Positions 1 to 9,300 of a stretch of DNA of 64,000 nucleotides are shown here, piece after piece; positions within the stretch are counted from its first letter, which is position 1; every line of letters begins with the position of its first letter. The notes under the pieces are model-generated. The model saw only the letters and a program-made list of their open reading frames with translations. It did not search any database and was not told the DNA's origin. Origin of the DNA: Candidatus Obscuribacter sp. (GTDB lineage Bacteria > Cyanobacteriota > Vampirovibrionia > Obscuribacterales > Obscuribacteraceae). The DNA is taken from NCBI GenBank assembly GCA_016718315.1, contig JADKDV010000001.1, positions 1,261,472 to 1,325,471 of the forward strand, written 5' to 3'. The position numbers were made by a program, and so were the translations under genes.

Positions 1-1524
1 ACTACGCTCCAAAAACGCTACCACTGAGTTACGTCCGTAGACAAACTCGTCTTCTACTTCTTGCTGATTGAGCACAGGCAATTCAGTGGTGGCATGTGTG
101 CCATAACGACCGACGCGGGTGCGCTCTGGAGGTGCTTCTTCTTCCAATTCTTCGACACTGGGCTCATTGCGTCTGCCACCATAGCCACCAGTACGAGCGC
201 CGCGCTCTGGGCGAGGACCTCTCTCTACGCTGCCGTAGACTGGACGTCCTTCAAAACGACCTTCCGGTCTTCTGCCATAAGCACCGCCACCTTCTGGTCT
301 GGCTCTTTTACCAAAACCTGTTGATGAGCCGTTTTCACCAGCATCCTGTGTAGCGTCGCCGCCTTCTGGATTGGGCTTGCTTTCAAAATCGCCTTCGCTT
401 GGACGTCTGCGTGGATAGTCTCCACCGGATCTGACACCCTCTCCATAGGGTCGTCTAGGTGCACTACTGGAGCTACCACCTTCGGAGCGACCACGATAAC
501 CGCCCGAGCTGCCACCTTCAGAGCGACCGCGATAGCCGCCGCCTTCCGATGAGCTGCTACGTCCCGCATAACCACCGGAGCTTCCGCCCTCTGATGATCT
601 TGGGCGTCCCTGATAACCGCCTGAGCTGCCACCTTCGGAGCGACCGCGATAACCGCCGCCTTCTGATGAGCTGCTACGTCCCGCATAACCACCGGAGCTT
701 CCGCCCTCTGATGATCTTGGGCGTCCTTGATATCCGCCTGAGCTGCCACCTTCGGAGCGACTGCGATAACCGCCGCCTTCTGATGAGCTGCTACGACCGG
801 CATAACCACCGGAGCTTCCGCCTTCTGATGATCTTGGGCGTCCTTGATAGCCGCCTGAGCTGCCGCCTTCGGAGCGACCGCGATAACCGCCGCCTTCTGA
901 TGAGCTGCTACGACCGGCATAACCACCGGAGCTTCCGCCTTCCGATGATCTGGGGCGTCCCTGATATCCGCCTGAGCTCCCGCCTTCGGAGCGACCGCGA
1001 TAACCGCCGCCCTCTGATGAGCTGCTGCGACCGGCATATCCACCGGAGCTGCCACCTTCTGATGATCTTGAGCGTCCAGCATATCCACCGGAGCTGCCGC
1101 CTTCTGATGATCTTGAGCGTCCAGCATATCCACCGGAGCTTCCACCTTCTGATGATCTTGAGCGTCCAGCATATCCACCGGAGCTGCCGCCTTCTGATGA
1201 TCTTGAGCGTCCAGCATATCCACCGGAGCTGCTACCACTGCTACTGGAGCGACTGCGACCGCCGGAGCCGCCACCATATCCGCTACCACTTTGAGAGCCA
1301 CTGCTATATGAGCGTTTTTTGTCGCCAAATCCACCGCTTGAGCCAGTGCGACTGCTGCTGCTACCGCCACTGCTACTACGGCCACGACCGGCACCAGCAG
1401 GACCTCTGCTAGATGAGGAGTTAGAAAACGATTTAGAGCCGCCGCCCTGACGTGGTCCTCGACCAGCTCCCTGACCGCCTCTCGGCTTGCCACCGCCACC
1501 TGGTCTCTTGTTTCCGCTCTTCAT
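1..1524 (-). CDS. SpoU/TrmH-like rRNA 2'-O-methyltransferase with long Gly/Ser/Arg/Tyr repeat N-terminus (partial)
   Basis: The reading frame is open from an ATG at 1524 down to base 1, giving 508 codons with the C-terminus beyond the left edge. The last residues in the window, EFVYGRNSVVAFLE, match the start of the substrate-binding domain that precedes the SPOUT methyltransferase fold in RlmB/TrmH proteins, so a 23S rRNA ribose methyltransferase is the best guess. The catalytic domain itself is not visible. Residues 1 to about 440 are low complexity: a basic start (MKSGNKRPGGGGKPRGG) with RGG-like stretches, then tandem repeats built from GGY-[AQR]-GRS and SSEGG. An acidic linker follows (EELEEEAPPE). 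An AAAGGACGAC ribosome binding site lies 5' of the ATG. Family RlmB proteins are normally about 250 aa without such an extension. The extension may bind RNA or promote condensation (inference). Confidence 0.6.
   Translation of the reverse strand, partial: MKSGNKRPGGGGKPRGGQGAGRGPRQGGGSKSFSNSSSSRGPAGAGRGRSSSGGSSSSRTGSSGGFGDKKRSYSSGSQSGSGYGGGSGGRSRSSSSGSSSGGYAGRSRSSEGGSSGGYAGRSRSSEGGSSGGYAGRSRSSEGGSSGGYAGRSRSSEGGSSGGYAGRSSSSEGGGYRGRSEGGSSGGYQGRPRSSEGGSSGGYAGRSSSSEGGGYRGRSEGGSSGGYQGRPRSSEGGSSGGYAGRSSSSEGGGYRSRSEGGSSGGYQGRPRSSEGGSSGGYAGRSSSSEGGGYRGRSEGGSSGGYQGRPRSSEGGSSGGYAGRSSSSEGGGYRGRSEGGSSGGYRGRSEGGSSSSAPRRPYGEGVRSGGDYPRRRPSEGDFESKPNPEGGDATQDAGENGSSTGFGKRARPEGGGAYGRRPEGRFEGRPVYGSVERGPRPERGARTGGYGGRRNEPSVEELEEEAPPERTRVGRYGTHATTELPVLNQQEVEDEFVYGRNSVVAFLERS
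541..1229 (-). repeat. In-frame tandem repeats: 117-bp units then 45-bp units
   Basis: Five units with a 117-bp period begin at 541, 658, 775, 892 and 1009. They are followed by four units with a 45-bp period (GATGATCTT anchors at 1061, 1106, 1151 and 1196). Both periods are multiples of three and encode 39-aa and 15-aa repeats of the type GGYAGRSRSSEGGSS on the minus strand. The 39-mer is itself made of three related sub-blocks, which suggests nested expansion from one short unit. Confidence 0.9.
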
Positions 1525-1614
1525 TTTCTGTCGTCCTTTTGCCGTTTTTCAATCATTCTTCATCCAGCCCGCCGCTTATTTTGCGGATTTCACCATAGAC
1601 ACAGGGCGTCAATA

Positions 1615-1862
1615 ATGAATAATGTTGCTAGATGGGGTAACGCTATGCTTTTTGATGTAGTCTTTTAGGTTTTCCAATAGCCCTGGCACTTTGCCTGGCT
1701 GCTCACGCTATTAGAGAAGCCGACAAAAGATTCTGGCTACCCGCCTTTTCGTTTGTCGCCTACAGCCTGTTTTACTTGACAGGCGGAAGGGACGTATTAC
1801 TATATCTCACTTGCGCCCTCACGATGATGGGTGGGTGGGCAAGTTGCGGCATTGGTATATAA
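1615..1862 (+). pseudogene. Small multi-pass membrane protein, interrupted by a one-base shift
   Basis: An ATG at 1615, with AGGG about 9 bases upstream, opens a frame reading MNNVARWGNAMLFDVVF that stops at TAG. One extra T in the T4 run at 1663-1666 would join it to the next frame. That frame continues as a hydrophobic protein (LGFPIALALCLAAHAIREAD, then LPAFSFVAYSLFYL, then LLYLTCALTMMGGWASCG) and ends with TAA at 1860-1862. The joined product is about 82 aa with two or three membrane segments. No family is recognised. The hydrophobic pattern across both frames suggests a real gene, either recently broken or miscalled in the homopolymer. It lies between two minus-strand genes and is the only content I see in 1525-1873. 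Confidence 0.45.
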
Positions 1863-1873
1863 AAAAATACGAC

Positions 1874-2128
1874 TTAACCGCTTCTTTTACGGTTATTTGT
1901 TGGCGGCACAACAGTTGAGTGTCTATTTTGCTGAGCTTCAGCTAATGATCGCATGCTGATGTCGTGTTTTTTGAGCCAGCGCGAGATGGTGTTAGGGTCA
2001 CACCACTTGTTTTCGGTTTCTCTGTAGATTTTGGCGATTTCTACTGTGCTCAGCTTTTCTTTGACATACTTTTGCTGGAGCCATTCTTTATCCTGATAGA
2101 GGGTTTTGGTTCTTAAAGTCTTGCCCAC
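1874..2128 (-). CDS. Small helix-turn-helix protein
   Basis: The product is 84 aa with a GTG start at 2128, preceded by GAGG at normal spacing. Residues 10-60 follow a pattern common in small DNA-binding proteins and in the HTH part of HNH-type endonucleases: a YQDKEWLQQKYV helix, then LSTVEIAKIYRE, then a recognition helix ending in TISRWLKKHDI. The tail is basic (NNRKRSG). It probably binds DNA, but the target is unknown. It is divergent from selA across 125 bases and may be an autoregulator (inference). Confidence 0.6.
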   Translation of the reverse strand: MGKTLRTKTLYQDKEWLQQKYVKEKLSTVEIAKIYRETENKWCDPNTISRWLKKHDISMRSLAEAQQNRHSTVVPPTNNRKRSG

Positions 2129-2253
2129 AAATTAGCCTCGCAGTAAACGCCCACATATACTACATACTCTAATTGTGGTTGTTCAAACCTATTCTGACAA
2201 GAGTACGAGAGTATTATTTAAGGGAAATTCCCCCCTGCCCTTGAGATTGCCAC

Positions 2254-3636
2254 TTGGATAAAGACGTAAAAGCCAGACCACCGCAAGTGGATAAAATTCT
2301 GCGAGAACCCATTCTAGCGGAGATTTTGAGTACTTTCAGGCGCGATATTGTGCGCAAAGTACTCCACGACCTCTTAAACAAAACCAGAATTGATGGACCT
2401 TTTGATGCAGCCAGTCTGGCAAGGATGCTCAAAGAAGAATTTACTGAACTCACCGGTGCCGGTATACAGCCGGTTATTAATGGCACCGGAGTCATCTTGA
2501 GCACAAATTTGGGGCGAGCACCGCTGCCGGCTCGGGCAACCGAGAGCCTCTATCAAGCCATCAAAGGTTATTCAAATTTAGAATTTGATTTGGAAGAAGG
2601 CTCAAGAGGCGAACGCACCAGTCAAATTGCCAGACTATTGCGTCTGATAACTGGAGCTGAGTCAGCAATTGTAGTAAACAACTGCGCTTCGGCAGTGATG
2701 CTTGCTGTCCATGCCCTGGCCAACAAAAAGGAAGTAATCACTTCCCGCGGAGAGCTAATCGAGATAGGTGGGAGCTTCCGTTTACCAGATGTAATAGCCG
2801 CATCCGGCGGTACCTTAAAAGAAGTAGGCACCACCAATCGCACCAGAGCAAAAGACTATAAGGATGCACTCACAGCAAATACCGGCATACTACTAAAGTG
2901 CCACCGCTCCAACTTTGAAATATCTGGATTTACAGAAGAAGCCGGCGTTGAACAACTCAAAGATATAGCGCAGCAAGCGGCAGTGCCACTGGTTTTTGAC
3001 CTTGGTGGTGGCTGCTTTGTTGATCTATCCGCATACGACCTAAAAGTAGAGCCGACTGTACAGGACACCATAAGCAATGGTGCAGATCTAGTTTTATTTA
3101 GTGGTGACAAATTGCTTGGTGGGCCGCAAGCCGGTATTATTTGCGGTCGCGCCGAATACGTCTCAAAACTACGCAAATGCCCTATTTATCGGGCGCTGCG
3201 CGCGGACAAAATAGTCATTGCCATGCTTGAAGCAGTCCTCGGTCAATACATATATGTAGATGGCGCAGAAGGACCAGATAGTTTGCCAGTATTTAAATTT
3301 GCTGCGCGCAAAGCAGCAGAGCTACAAGACAGAGCAAACAAATTGATAGATTGTCTGGCTCTAAAAAACCTCGCAATTGAGGTGGTGCCCCTAAAGAGCG
3401 CACTGGGCGGTGGCAGTTTACCGGGCGAGTTGCAAGATAGTTTTGGTATTGCGCTTGCGCCCAAATTATCAAAAGTCGATTGCTCCGAAAAAATCGCTGA
3501 GTTTTTGCGCAATCAAAAGCCAGCACTGATTTCGACTATTTCAAAAGGCAGAGTCATTATCGACTTGCGTGCAGTGTTTGAAGACCAGGACGCAATTATC
3601 AGAACTAGCCTCACCGCTCTTGACGATTACCTGTAG
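2254..3636 (+). CDS. selA: L-seryl-tRNA(Sec) selenium transferase
   Basis: SelA is a PLP enzyme that converts seryl-tRNA(Sec) to selenocysteinyl-tRNA(Sec) using selenophosphate. The 460-aa length is typical. Visible landmarks are the N-terminal helical domain, INGTGVILSTNLGRAPLP near residue 77, the NLEFDLEEGSRGER block, VVNNCASAVMLAV, and the PLP-lysine segment SGDKLLGGPQAGI near residue 287. The start is TTG at 2254: an in-frame TGA lies only 12 bases upstream and no other start codon fits between. No strong ribosome binding site is visible. It implies that this organism makes selenoproteins. selB, selD and the Sec tRNA are not in the window. Confidence 0.95.
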   Translation: MDKDVKARPPQVDKILREPILAEILSTFRRDIVRKVLHDLLNKTRIDGPFDAASLARMLKEEFTELTGAGIQPVINGTGVILSTNLGRAPLPARATESLYQAIKGYSNLEFDLEEGSRGERTSQIARLLRLITGAESAIVVNNCASAVMLAVHALANKKEVITSRGELIEIGGSFRLPDVIAASGGTLKEVGTTNRTRAKDYKDALTANTGILLKCHRSNFEISGFTEEAGVEQLKDIAQQAAVPLVFDLGGGCFVDLSAYDLKVEPTVQDTISNGADLVLFSGDKLLGGPQAGIICGRAEYVSKLRKCPIYRALRADKIVIAMLEAVLGQYIYVDGAEGPDSLPVFKFAARKAAELQDRANKLIDCLALKNLAIEVVPLKSALGGGSLPGELQDSFGIALAPKLSKVDCSEKIAEFLRNQKPALISTISKGRVIIDLRAVFEDQDAIIRTSLTALDDYL

Positions 3637-3692
3637 TCGATATGTGATATTTTGGTGCACTGAAAGTAATTGATCAAAGGCAATGGTGAAAA

Positions 3693-3938
3693 GTGGAAAG
3701 TAATCAACTGGAAGCTCAAATTGCACAGCTCAGCAAGCGCATCGACGAACAAATGCGCATTACTCGCAATCTGACAGCGCTTTGTACCACTGTCATTATT
3801 GGAGTCATGTTCTTTATTTTCACGCAGACGATTCAGCATCTGCCATCAATTATCATTTTCCACTACATGAGCAATCTTGATTCGATTGTCAAAGAGTGGA
3901 AAGAGACCGAAAAAGCTCTCAACGCACGCAATAAATAG
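3693..3938 (+). CDS. Small single-pass membrane protein
   Basis: The product is 81 aa from a GTG at 3693. An amphipathic N-terminal helix (residues 1-27, rich in Glu, Gln and Lys) is followed by one hydrophobic segment (about 28-48, LTALCTTVIIGVMFFIF) and a charged C-terminal helix. AAAGG lies about 12 bases upstream. It follows selA by 56 bases on the same strand and could be cotranscribed. No family recognised. Confidence 0.5.
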   Translation: MESNQLEAQIAQLSKRIDEQMRITRNLTALCTTVIIGVMFFIFTQTIQHLPSIIIFHYMSNLDSIVKEWKETEKALNARNK

Positions 3939-3980
3939 AATACAAACAGTAAGAGCTGTTTATCAGTCTTTGAATTGGAA

Positions 3981-5987
3981 TTACTTCTTCAAAAATTCCT
4001 GACGACGCTTGACCTCAACTTCGACCTCATCTGGTGAGATGTTGTTGACTTGCATCGGACCGGCACAGATTTCGCGCCAGGGAGCGCCAGCTAGCGCTTG
4101 CCTGACAATTACTTCGAAGACTTGTGCACGGACACCGCTGCCATAGCTACCACTGGTACCAGGGAAGGGCGTGGTCGGGGCGGCCACTTGTGGCCTGGGA
4201 ATTGCCTGATTGCCACCACCAAGTGCACCGGGTTGGCCGCCTGCAGCCAGAGCTGGTGCACTGGACATGGCCCCGGTATTGAGTTGCTCTGCACCAGCGC
4301 CAAGCGTGCCTGAGGCATTGGAGACAAGGTCATTAGCGAGAGATTGTACCGGTGCTGGTGCTGGCATCGGTGCTGGTTGTGGCACTGGATCTGGAATTGG
4401 ATTAGGATTAAAGAGCTGCGGTTGCGCTGGTTGAGCGGCTTGCTGAGCGGCGGCAGCCTCAAAGAAACTGGTCTGAGGCTTGGGTACTTCGACTTTTACT
4501 TTGGCTGCTTCTTCTACAGCTTGTTTGGTGCTGGTCAATTGACGCTGCAGATCTGCCACCATGTCTTTGGTTTGATCACGCATTTCTTCCAGCTGAGTCT
4601 TGAGCTGACTGATTTCAGTTTCCTTTGTGGAGACTTCAGACTGCATGCGCAACAGTTCCATTTCGCGCTCTGATTGCAGGCGATTCAGCTCCATATCACG
4701 TTCTGATTGGAGGCGATTTAGCTCAGCTTCTTTTATCAGTAGCTGCTCGTTGCGCTCCCGCACTACTTCAGAGAGCTGCTCATAGCGAGAGCTAAACTCT
4801 TCCCAGCGGCTGTTGAGCATCTCTTGAGTCTCAGAGACCTCGGTCTCTTTAGACTGCAACAGCTCGGCAAACTCCATTTCGCGCTGATCCATGCGCTCTT
4901 TGAGTTGCTCGTTAGCAAGACGCAAAGCTTCTAATTGCTGCATCACAGCTTCGTCCTGGACAGTACGGTCGCCAGTGGGAGCTGCGGCAGCAAAATTATA
5001 AACAGGCTTGGGTGGCTCGGCTGCTTGCACGGCATCATAAGCTGCTCGGAAAAACTCTCCCGAAATCCGCTGTGTGCCGAGCAAATCGACTAACTTACGC
5101 AAAAGATCGGCAGGGTGCTCCGAGGGAAACACCGCCATGTAAGCGCATTTAAATGTCCATGGGTCAATGCGACCTGAAGAAAGCTGGTCGGCAAGGCTTG
5201 CTACTAACTGCTCAGGAGTAAGACCGTTGTCTTCTTTGGGGGTTTCGGGAGGACGCCCGCTCATCGCTAAAACAAGTGTATCGAGAGCTGGTACGAGCTC
5301 ACCAACGGCCTTCATTGGTTCCAGAGCTGCAGACATTGATTCGCTGAGACTATTCAAACTCAAGCCGATCTCGCCAAAAGCCTGATTTTGCACCGTCTCA
5401 GCCAGATTACGCACTAACTCAAGCTGCTCGTTTGCTGCTTTGGAAATCTGCGAAAGGTTGACTGAACAAACACCTAGCTGCTGGTCGAGTGTATTGAGTA
5501 GCTCCACTACCTGAGCATTATTTTGTGCCAAAAGTTGCTCCAAACCAGTATTGCTGGACACAGGATCGGTAACCGAAGCTCGCATATCTATCTCGACTTT
5601 GCTTAATGGATCCTGGAAATTGGCCGGCACATCCGGCTCAATCTGAACGGGCGCGCTCTCGACCCTTGTCAAATCGGGCACTGCCGCCATAACTGCCGCC
5701 TCAATAGAAGAATCATGGGAATCCGCTGTAAATGCAGGCTTGGCATCCACATCAATTGCCGAATTAGCACTTATGGTAGCTTGCTCGCCAGTCTGACTGA
5801 GTGTATCAAGCTCTACAGTCTCGGATGGAGAAGGAATATAGGGGTCTGGAGGCACAGTCTGCTTGGCAAGACTGCCTCTAAGCCGCGCTCGTCTGGCAGC
5901 GAGGGAGCCATTGTCCTGATCGCCAGACTTGCCTGCACCTGGCTCCTGATAGGAACCCGTAGCGCCTCCCTTGTCTTCGCGAGCCAT
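3981..5987 (-). CDS. Large coiled-coil, proline-rich protein of unknown function
   Basis: The product is 668 aa with an ATG at 5987 and AAGGG about 8 bases upstream. The N-terminus is disordered and contains a basic patch (LAARRARLRGSLAKQ). Residues about 130-225 look helical. Residues 255-325 form a compact helical region (LTPEQLVASLADQLSSG onward). Residues 344-500 are a long charged coiled coil with MELNRLQSER-type repeats. Then comes a Pro/Ala/Gln linker with PAPMPAPAP, and a conserved-looking C-terminal helical cap (about 621-668, VFEVIVRQALAGAPWREICA). There is no signal peptide or membrane segment, so a cytoplasmic scaffold is likely. It is divergent from the ATPase operon at 6394 across a 400-base promoter region, which hints at a shared process. 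No family recognised. Confidence 0.6.
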   Translation of the reverse strand: MAREDKGGATGSYQEPGAGKSGDQDNGSLAARRARLRGSLAKQTVPPDPYIPSPSETVELDTLSQTGEQATISANSAIDVDAKPAFTADSHDSSIEAAVMAAVPDLTRVESAPVQIEPDVPANFQDPLSKVEIDMRASVTDPVSSNTGLEQLLAQNNAQVVELLNTLDQQLGVCSVNLSQISKAANEQLELVRNLAETVQNQAFGEIGLSLNSLSESMSAALEPMKAVGELVPALDTLVLAMSGRPPETPKEDNGLTPEQLVASLADQLSSGRIDPWTFKCAYMAVFPSEHPADLLRKLVDLLGTQRISGEFFRAAYDAVQAAEPPKPVYNFAAAAPTGDRTVQDEAVMQQLEALRLANEQLKERMDQREMEFAELLQSKETEVSETQEMLNSRWEEFSSRYEQLSEVVRERNEQLLIKEAELNRLQSERDMELNRLQSEREMELLRMQSEVSTKETEISQLKTQLEEMRDQTKDMVADLQRQLTSTKQAVEEAAKVKVEVPKPQTSFFEAAAAQQAAQPAQPQLFNPNPIPDPVPQPAPMPAPAPVQSLANDLVSNASGTLGAGAEQLNTGAMSSAPALAAGGQPGALGGGNQAIPRPQVAAPTTPFPGTSGSYGSGVRAQVFEVIVRQALAGAPWREICAGPMQVNNISPDEVEVEVKRRQEFLKK

Positions 5988-6063
5988 CTAGTAAACCCTT
6001 CCCAGTGTCGCCTGTCGAAGCAAAATCAACCACCAAACCACATACAAAGCTTATGTACCCAAT

Positions 6064-6093
6064 ATGATATGGTCTCAAATGATCCGAGCACAA
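6064..6093 (-). promoter_or_regulatory. Possible sigma-70 promoter for the coiled-coil gene
   Basis: Reading leftward, TTGTGC (6093-6088) and TATCAT (6069-6064) are separated by 18 bases, about 75 bases upstream of the minus-strand start at 5987. The match is moderate. Confidence 0.3.
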
Positions 6094-6139
6094 TTAGTAT
6101 ATACCCCGAGGCGATGCAGTACGGGCACCCGGCGGGCGC

Positions 6140-6168
6140 TTGACATTCACCTGAGATATCTGTAATAT
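6140..6168 (+). promoter_or_regulatory. Sigma-70-type promoter for the ATPase operon
   Basis: A perfect TTGACA (6140-6145) and TAATAT (6163-6168) are separated by 17 bases. This is the best promoter match I saw in the window. It points toward the TTG start at 6394 and leaves a 5' untranslated region of about 215 bases. The remainder of the gap at 5988-6393 shows no gene. Confidence 0.6.
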
Positions 6169-6393
6169 TTCTTTTGACTCTTAGCAAACTATGCAGCATT
6201 AGCGACTTTCGGAGTCTATTACTAAGCAATTACGATTAGCGTTTGTCAAAGCCAGGTCTTTATCAGTCACACGGCCCACAAAAAATGGGCAAAAATCGCC
6301 TCAGAGCGCAACAAATGACAGTTTTTACGCAAACTTTGAATTATTGAGGGTCTACCGAGGTAAAACATAGGGTAGGACCTCTGGAGTACTAAG

Positions 6394-9300
6394 TTGGAAA
6401 TCAACATCTGTCCCTCTTGTGGGGCAGTCTTTAAACCAAAATCAAGGGACTGCGCAGCATGCGGCGCCGTGCAATCCAGGCTGGCCACTACGGTGGTGGC
6501 GACTTCCGCAGGCGCAGTAGCTCCGATGGTCGTCTCTGTGGCTCCAGATAGATTGATTTTAGAACGCATTGTCACTAACCGGCAGCTCAACGCCCTGGTA
6601 CCGTCCGGATACTACACCAGAAGCGAAGATTACGGCACAGAAGATTACGCCAATGAGTTTTACGATGCTTTTGGCGGCTCCAGCAGCGTTGACGAATTTA
6701 ACAATAGTAATAGCTCAAGCATCAGTATGAGTGAGCCCCAGGACTTTTTTGGCAGCAATGCCCAGAGCCAGATCAATCAGGAGCCTACAGCAATAGCCGA
6801 TTCTCAATACGGCAGCAACGGCAACTCAAATGGCAATGGAAGCGGCAACGGCAATGGTAACGCTCAAAATCAAGACAATTATGCTGCTCCAGCAGTGAGC
6901 CATCCATCCGGCATCGAAAATTTTAGCTTTACAGCCGCTCCCACCGAACACAGCGTACAGAGCCCGTTTTTTACAGAGGCAGAAGGTAACCCCGATGACA
7001 GCTTTGATCCAAACGAAGGTGTAGCAAGGGATGACAGCGAAGAAAATCCTGACAACGAACAATCTTTTGAGCCACCACAGCTTGCACCGCCACCGGTAGC
7101 AGAACAGAACGTAGCGGATGACAGCAGGAGTCGCGGTGATTTTTTTGAGGGTAGCCCCTCTAACAATGACATGAGCGCAGAACAAGAAGACCAATCAGGT
7201 ACTCAAGTCACACCGACTGTAGCACCACCAGCAATGGCGCCGGCAAACAACATCTCAGTGGTAGCTCCGGTGGTGGCGATGGTGGCAGCGGCTGCACCGA
7301 CACGCCCACAGGTAGCAGGTCCACAAGATCCCAGTAGAGCAAAATCAGATTCCACTACAAAATCTGCGCCAATGGCAGCGCGCCCGACAACAGCAGAAGC
7401 ATTTGACTTTTTTCAGTCCAGCGGTGCCTCTAGCAGCGCTCCGTCAAAACCAGCCAAAGCAGCTGCTGCGGCCAGCCCAACAGAAGAACTAAGCAGCAAA
7501 AGCTCCAATGGTGACGATCCCCATTCGAGCTTTGAGACACTGCTTTCGAAGAGTTCAAAATCAGGCAACTACAAATCAAGCGAAGCCCAGGCCAAAGAAG
7601 GTATCAGCGAAAAGAGCGATAAGCCAGCCAGTAAGAGTGCTCTCAAAGAAATGGAAAAACCGCTCAAGAAAAAAATATCTAAGCGGGACGATGATGATGA
7701 TGATGACGACGATGAAGACGAAGAACCAGTCTCAGTCAAATCCAAGAAGAAATCTGTCGCTCCAGCCAAGAGCAAGAAAAAATCGCGCGATGACGACGAC
7801 GACGACAGCGACGATGAAGATGATGACGATGACGACAGAGAAGTACCGATGCGCCGTTCCTTTAGCGGCACTTCAACAGCTCCAAAACCAATTGCCATCA
7901 AGCCCAGTCGCAAATCCGGCAAACTAAAAAGTGACGATGACGCTGATGACGATGACTCGGATAGCTCAAGCAGCTTGCGTAAAAAAATGGCAGGCGGTGG
8001 TGGACTATTTACACTGGCAGGCTTTCCCATTGGTATCAAACTAGTCTCCATCAGCCTTGCACTACTTGGACTTTTTGCCTTTGCAATATTCCATATAGCA
8101 AGCAATCTAGCCTTCCTCACCAGCGCACCTGGTGGTAGCACTGGCGGTGGCGGCAGTCCGCTCGGGTTGCCAGCTCTTACACAAGCGACACCAGCACTCG
8201 CAGGACAGTGGGAGTTGATTGTCAATCAAGGTCAGAGCCGCTTCCTCAATCAAATTGAGCTGCATCAAAACGGCAATAATTTATATGGCCAGGGACGCGA
8301 TAAATTTGGCTATTTTATTGCCACAGGCAACATCACACGTCAAAACGATGTCAACGTAATGCTGCTCAAAAAGCAGTTTGTAGACCGCAACAAACACAAT
8401 GTCGGACCAGCCATATTCTTACAGGGCAACATTTTCCTTGACACCATCCCGCTCAGTGCCCAGGGACAATGGCAGTTCAAAAAGAAATCGGGCAGCAATT
8501 TTGGCTACCTTAACAAGGCAAAAGTCGAAAGTTACACAGGCGACTGGACCGCCAAGCTGATGCGACCAATGCCAGTGGATGCTGCTGGCTCTGCTATGCC
8601 TAAACTCAGTGGAAGTAACAATAGCAGCGGTGGCGGAGATGTAGGAGACGGTAAGAAGTTCAACATGATTGACTTCATGCTCCATAATGGCATCTTTGTA
8701 GCTATTGGACTTGGTGTTGCTCTTGTCGGAGGCAGTGTTTCATTGTTTGGACCTAGTGGTGCCATCAACATCTGGAACAAACAACAGTACATCCCCAGCC
8801 AATTCAAATCCAAGCATGGCAAAATCAGAGCCCGCCTGGCTAAACCCCTGCAAAAAGGAAGCTTGCCCCTAGGCCGGCGCATGGAATGGAAGTGGTGGTT
8901 CCCAGCACCGTGGGTCATAAAGGACCTGGCTATTCCACCTGAAATGCGCAAAGTCAATCCGCACATGCTTATCCTCGGCCAGGGTGGTAAAGGCAAGTCC
9001 AGATTGGTCGCGAAAATGATCACTCATGATATTGAGTCGGAAGACCGCTCAGTATTCTTGGTTGATTCAGACGGCTCACTTGTCGACCTGATTACTCAAT
9101 GGATAGCGGCACATCCTAGAGGCCGCGACATCGCCAAACGCGTAATCTTAATTGACCCTACATATAAAGAGGGCTCAGTTGCCTACAACCCGCTCAACTT
9201 AGGCGATATCGGCGATCTGCAAACTGCGGCCGCCTCAATAGTCGATGGCTTCAAAGCTATTTATACCGAGCCACCAGGTTCGCAGAGTCAATGGAATGCC

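Noticed and set aside
225..1499. Open minus-strand frame of 424 codons and plus-strand frame of 317 codons in the repeat region
   Set aside because: Both are shadows of the Gly/Ser/Arg/Tyr repeats. The frame from ATG 1524 is the one that runs into the methyltransferase motif at the left edge.
7569..8225. Minus-strand frame of 218 codons
   Set aside because: Poly-Ser comes from the antisense of poly-Asp codons in the VirD4-like gene.
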